From contig SNVD02013111.1 in assembly GCA_013180625.2 (NCBI GenBank), positions 1 through 64,000 of the forward strand: a stretch of 64,000 nucleotides of DNA. Direction: 5' to 3'. The notes under the pieces are model-generated. The model saw only the letters and a list, made by a program, of their open reading frames with translations. It had not been told where the DNA came from and made no database searches. Numbering within the stretch: position 1 is the first letter of the stretch; each line of letters starts with the position of its first letter. Of this stretch, positions 59,045 through 64,000 are shown one piece after another. A program made the translations under genes and the position numbers. The stretch comes from Boswellia sacra. Taxonomy: Eukaryota > Streptophyta > Magnoliopsida > Sapindales > Burseraceae.

Positions 59045-60927
59045 ATGATGCCACCAAAGAGACAAAGAGACACCTCTATAGAGAGTATAATACAAAGGGA
59101 AGCAGAATCTTCGTGACAATCAGCCATATCTTCCCAAAATCAAACGAATAACAAAGAGTAAGGTATGTACATAGATGAGATTTCTTTACTAATTAAAATT
59201 TAAAATTCTTTTCCCATTTGTTTTTTTGTTTTTATAGATCGAGTGGTACATTAACAGCTGTAAAACGATGTGGAATAGCTTGTACCATTCATGAGTTAGA
59301 GTCAAGGCAACGGTTTCATGTTGAGTTTAACTCTCAATGGCAACCAACTAACGCAACAAAGATAAATTAGTTTCCTAACTTGAAATTATAGCTAAAAATG
59401 GCAACATGGCTCCATTGACTTTTCCTTGATGGCAAAATATGCCACAACATCTGTTAGATGATATCTAGAAAGAAGTAAAGCTAAGTAATTTATAAGAAAT
59501 TATTGGGTTATAACATATTTATTCATATCTAGTTAATCCATTATAATTTGTTGTTGCAAGATAATACAGATGCTCCTGATGAGTATAGACCTCATTGCCT
59601 AAGAGCAATTGGGAAACTTTTGAGGGATTGGAAAGCTCGTGCGAAGAGAGATTATTGCAAAAAATTTGATATGGATGAGGTTCAATTAGCTTTCACTCCT
59701 CCCAGAGTTAACCCAAATCAGTGGCCTATTCTTGCAGCTTATTGGGGCACGGAACAAGCTAAAGTATGTGCCTAATACAATAAATAATCTATGTAGCCCT
59801 AAAAATTTATTCGTATTTAGTAAACTATGCAGAAAAGAACTGTTTGTATTATAGGAAGTTAAAACTTAAAAATTGTTTGTACTATAGGAAGTTGTATAAA
59901 AGAATAAGGTCGCACGTACTTTGCGGCGAAACGAGATAGGAAAGTTTTGGCCTACTATTTACATATTTTTATTAATATGATCTTTACTTCTTAGTTACGT
60001 AGATCTAGTTGTATATATTTAGTGGTTGTTATTTTAGTTCTATTGGAGTTTATGCTACTTTAAATGAGTCATGAAAGAAGTGGCTGGCTTTCTCTTACAT
60101 TAGAGTTGTATTAGCAAGAAGTGGGATGTGTTTAACTTTTATGATAGTTTTGGTAAGTAACTTTACTTTTAAATGCTTCTAAATGAGAATAAAGCTTCAT
60201 ATTAATTATTTTTTTGGTTAGATGATAAGAAATGGAGAACAAATTGATCGTATTAGTGTCTTCGCCAAGACAAGAATAAAAAGTAATGGGGAAATAGGTG
60301 ATAATGAAAATGGAGAAATAATTGTAAGTTATTCAATTTTTCACTTATATAGTCACCCTCTATCTACGAATTAATTTTACTTATAGTTTATCTTCATTAA
60401 CTTGTTATTTCTTTTCATAATGTTACAAAGTTAATTTAATGAAGGTTTGTCACAAGATGAACAAACTCAACAAGTGAGAGAAGATGTGTTTGGCAATGAA
60501 ATGGGACCTGATCATCGTGGTTATGCTCAGACGTACGATCATGGTCCATCTCCTAGTGCCGTTCAAAGAAGTGGTGGCCCATCTGATAATCAATTGAGAG
60601 AACAGTTCAATGCCTTACAAGAAGCACACAACAACCTAAGGGAAGAGCACAACAACTTGAAGAGAACGCATGCTGAAGTCCTTTCCTTTTTGTAGGAGCT
60701 GTTTCTAGAATTTGCAAAGTTGCATGCTAGAAGACCGATATTCACTTAGTTTTTATAAAAATCAAAGTTTCTATCCATTCATATTTTAACTTATGTTTCA
60801 TATTTTATTTCTTAAGTAGGTCCCAGATGCTTCAAGTGAGCACCAAAGTTGTTTCCAATGTGATAGTCATGGAACAAACGATGTAACACATGGCGAATCA
60901 AATCAGGAACATGAATACTATTAAATA
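59045..60927 (+). pseudogene. CACTA TNPA-like second transposase gene, exons in pieces
   Basis: The start MMPPKRQRDTSIESII is at 59045. Exon-like pieces follow: KRCGIACTIHELESRQRFHV (59238-59374), YRPHCLRAIGKLLRDWKARAKRDYC with WPILAAYWGTEQAK (59548-59775), RISVFAKTRIKSNGEI (about 60222-60324), and a coiled-coil C-terminus LREQFNALQEAHNNLREEHN (60447-60695). The final part reaches about 60927. It resembles the Transposase_24/En-Spm accessory family, which binds subterminal repeats. In-frame stops (for example after REAESS) suggest decay, though some may be intron borders. Confidence 0.72.
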
Positions 60928-61613
60928 ATCTTATTTGTTTCAAAATAAACAATCTTATTTAACGATTATGATCTAGGTTACAAATTTATTCTTGCAAGAA
61001 AGTTCAAGTTTTGTGGTTTGCTTATCAAGTGATTGAGTTATGTGGAGGCTATCAAACTATGAAAATAAGATGTTATTTAACTATTAGCTTATCATTTTTC
61101 GAACCATGTGCTTTATAATTGAGTTGCATTTGGCTTCTTAATTTGAACAATATTTGGTTTCTTTTGATTATGGTTAAAATATTTCAACATGAATGTCTTG
61201 ATATTTAGTTTGTTTTTATTTTTATATTTAATAAATAGAATGAATTAATGATTGAAATATTATACCAAAATATTTTATTAGACAGGTTACCCAAACCATA
61301 AACAGCAACTATGAATTTAATAGCCAGAGCACTCAAGAAAAAAACTGACAACACCGTTTACAGTGGTTTGAAAATTGTCGTAAACAAATATCTACCAATA
61401 TGACGATTTTAAGAGTATTTACGATGGTTATGTAAAAATCATTTATAGTGGTTTGAGCCCAATGTAAAGGTGTGCTGCAAACAGGAATACTAAGTCGTCC
61501 TAGTTTTTATGGCGGTTCAATTGTTCAGCGCAAAAAAAAAAAAAAATTGATATTTACTGCAATTAATAACCACCGCTGTAACAGTCTGCAGTCACTACAG
61601 TCAGTACACTCTA

Positions 61614-61975
61614 AGGTATTGTCCGCTCTGGGCCCATCGGCCCGCAAGGTTTTATCCCCCGGTACTACCCTGTCGTGGGGAACGGGGCCTTATAGGACAC
61701 CCTCTATTACCCTCAAGGGATTATTCCCAGGAGCGCCTCCCCCACTCGAACCCAAGACCTCAAAGGTCATTGGCGTTCGAAGTGGGTACCAGTTGTTGGT
61801 ACCCACTTCGAACGCCAATGACCTTTGAGGTCTTGGGTTCGAGTGGGGGAGGCGCTCCTGGGAATAATCCCTTGAGGGTAATAGAGGGTGTCCTATAAGG
61901 CCTCGTTCCCCAAGACAGGGAAGTACCGGGGGACAAAACCGTGAGGGGCCAGTAGGCTGCCAGAGCAGACAATAC
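61614..61975. repeat. Near-perfect foldback palindrome
   Basis: Arms of about 178 bases (61614-61791 and 61797-61975) surround a 5-base loop, GTTGT. The inner 105 or so base pairs match perfectly by eye; the outer 70 match at roughly 80-85%. It is much more GC-rich than its surroundings. Each arm holds GGTTCGAGTGG, similar to a pol III B box, so two head-to-head SINEs are an alternative to a foldback or Mutator-type end pair. No target duplication is clear. Confidence 0.88.
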
Positions 61976-62062
61976 TGGATTGTTGTGCGATTGAGGACAA
62001 TCGTAAGGTCCCGGTGCTGCAATGCGCCCGAGCAGGGGACCGGTCGTTATAATAAAAAGGCG
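61976..62062. other. GC-rich tail next to the foldback
   Basis: GAGGACAATCGTAAGGTCCC and CGCCCGAGCAGGGGACCGG stand out from the AT-rich flank and probably belong to the same element as the foldback. Not identified. Confidence 0.4.
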
Positions 62063-64000
62063 TGACACCCCAAATTTTAAGTAAGTTTGACTTACATGTA
62101 TATTGTAAAAATATGTATTATTAACATAATGAGGTATGTATATATATATATGGAGAGGGATGAAATTAGATGAGAGATGGAAGGGTGTGAGTGAAAAGCT
62201 AAGAAAGTGTGGGGGTTTAATTGAAATGCTTGTGTGATGTATATCTATAAAGCATGAGATAAGTCTAGAAAATTCAATTTTCTTCCCCCTTTCTCTTTGA
62301 ACGTCCAGCACCCTCTCTCCCTCTTTTTCCCTCAATTTTTCCATGGAATCAAGAAGAGAGGATGGAAACAAGAGGCCAAGATGTAAGAATTCACTTCTCT
62401 CTCTCTAATTCTAGCCATAACCATGCAATTGAGTGATGGTTTATTATTTTTTGTGATATTTCATGTCAGACATATTCTGTAAATGGCTAGAAAAACATGA
62501 ATTAGAGTGAATTATGGAAGAATTTAAAGATTTGATGATGCTAGGAAGCTAGAAGTAAAGTATGAGTATGAATCCTGCAGACTTGTTTTTCTGAACAGTG
62601 CTAAATCCGAAAATTCCCATAAATTCCATGGTTCTTTGCTGACTTTGAAATTTTTATATGATAAACTAGACACAAGGTGTTCATAGAATTTTGAAACACT
62701 CAAAAATTCGTAGTGTGTGAATTGTAATGAATTTTTGAAATTCTGGTTCGAAATTGAGAATTCCCCTGTTTTAAAACAGGGCAGGGGGAATGAACTCGAT
62801 TTGAGGGGGCAAATCTTTATCAAATTTTGTGATTTTTAATACACAAACCCTTGGGTATGTTTTTTGTTAGACTGTAAATTTTCATGGTTTTTGGAGTTGT
62901 GTCTGAATTGTTACGATTTTTCAAATCTAGACTTAAAGAACTGTGAATATTAAGTTCTAGAACTGAGTATGTGAAATAAATTCTGTTTGACTGCCTTAAA
63001 CTCCTTATAAAATCATGATTTTTGGTGGAATGACTCTTATATGTGTCTAGTTTTATACTAGAAAGTTTGGTAGAGATTGGATTATTGTAGAATTTTATAA
63101 AATTCTTCAAAATTTCACTGTTTAATGGAGAGGTCTGCAGACAAATTTGCTGTGTGAATGAAATTAAGGATTTTCAAGGGGAATATGACCTTATTTTGAC
63201 TGAATGAAATTCATGAACTATAATATGTATGTCTATTTGACTGCCATGAAGTTTGGTGATGATTGGAAATGAATAACTTCTCATTATAATAATCCAACCA
63301 ATATGTGTGTGTTATAGAGTTTAATAAATGATGTTATTGGTGGGTTGAATTGTTGTTAACCTATAAGGGATTTAATGACTTCTAAATGGACACTGATCAG
63401 TGTGTTATGACTATGGAAATGGTTACCAGAGAGGAAGGAGAAGAAGAAGAGATAAACTTTAAACAACTGCTTATCAAGAAATATATGAAAGCAAAATTAA
63501 GAGGCGAGGCTAACCAGGTAAATAGCTATACCTTTTTGAGGACACAATAGATGTTGACTTTTAATGAAATGTGTTTAATGATTGTGTTTGTGAATATATG
63601 TGAAATGCGTAGATGGAATGTGGATGGGGCCATGAATACATGGACCTTGATATGAGAAATGATTTGATTTAGGTTTATAGTGATTTATGAAATGTGTGAT
63701 TTCACACACTTTGATGTGTATGTGATTTACATGTTGGTGTAACTTCTATGTGTGTGAGAGATAGAAATGTGAAGTGCCCTCATGTATGTGAATTTGTTAT
63801 GATATGGCTTGAATAACATTGCCAATGAAACGACGTATGTATATGAAGAATGAAATACATGCCAAACGTTCTAGGATACTAATTCCTCATATGAGTTGGC
63901 ATGACAAATGAATGTCTAGCTATGACATACCATGTGTATTAGAGTTCCATGAATGTGTATGAATGGAAAATGAATGAGACCAGTTATACATGGACATAGT
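62063..64000 (+). mobile_element. Start of a long LTR, probably chromovirus (Tekay/Del type), cut by window end
   Basis: It begins TGACACCCCAAATTTTAAG. A C/T-rich leader follows with GATGTAAGAATTCACTTCTCTC (about 62380-62400), then noncoding sequence to the window end. The layout mirrors the minus-strand segment at 7062-9049. There is no coding sequence; the short frames present are spurious. Confidence 0.5.

Larger units (their letters stand above)
44690..61612 (+). mobile_element. Probable autonomous-type CACTA element, ends unresolved, split by a Tork element
   Basis: It carries TNP2-like and TNPA-like genes in the usual CACTA order on the plus strand. Near 44700-44800, AACAGCGGTTTTTGAAAACTGCC-like motifs occur. 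Near 61340-61610, TTTACAGTGGTTTG, TATGGCGGTT and ACCACCGCTG occur. These look like subterminal repeats of one element. I could not find clear CACTA termini or a 3-bp duplication; the foldback at 61614 may have disrupted the right end. The limits are approximate. Apart from items listed separately, 44800-46718 and 47381-48887 show no recognisable gene. Confidence 0.45.

Noticed and set aside
61472..62371. Open frames crossing the palindrome
   Set aside because: The frames on both strands mirror each other because the DNA is an inverted repeat; there are no protein features.

Overview
This window is nuclear DNA of a flowering plant, almost certainly a eudicot. It is AT-rich and holds plant Athila, Sirevirus and Tork retrotransposons, CACTA transposons, a TRIM and a MITE, plus pieces of plant genes that still contain introns. 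I see no intact single-copy host gene. The window is a stack of nested mobile elements, and its most interesting content is cargo carried by two of them.

Layout: 1-7061 is the 3' part of Athila-type (Ty3/gypsy) element A: integrase, a small Cys-rich protein gene resembling plant-virus nucleic-acid-binding proteins (NABP), an intact intronless LOG gene (cytokinin-activating phosphoribohydrolase), and a 3' LTR. 7062-11138 holds a long LTR-like segment, a decayed copia start and a TRIM solo LTR. 11139-19015 is a gene-capturing CACTA element (3-bp duplication ATA) with intron-containing pieces of glycolate oxidase, a DExH helicase and an AIRP2-type RING E3 ligase. 19137-43266 is a second CACTA element (duplication ATT) split by a minus-strand Sirevirus (21087-42299). 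That Sirevirus is itself split by Athila element B (24957-36514, duplication AGTGG). Element B carries the same NABP-like plus LOG pair after its integrase. 43267 to about 61600 appears to be a third, transposase-bearing CACTA element (TNP2- and TNPA-like genes). It holds a TRIM, a minisatellite and a minus-strand Tork-type copia element (52906-58318). 61614-61975 is a near-perfect foldback palindrome, and 62063-64000 is the start of another long LTR.

The main result is a two-gene cargo shared by two clearly different Athila elements, in the slot where Athila elements usually have an env-like frame. The two LOG copies are about 72% identical over 163 residues by hand count, share the LOG active-site motifs, and differ mostly at silent sites in those motifs. 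This suggests that the cargo was acquired once, then kept under selection while the retrotransposons diverged. Element A also has three G-box repeats (CACGTG) with paired-arm hairpins, and a TATA-like box upstream of LOG, so the cargo may have its own promoter. All functional statements rest on motifs read by eye; no database search was run.
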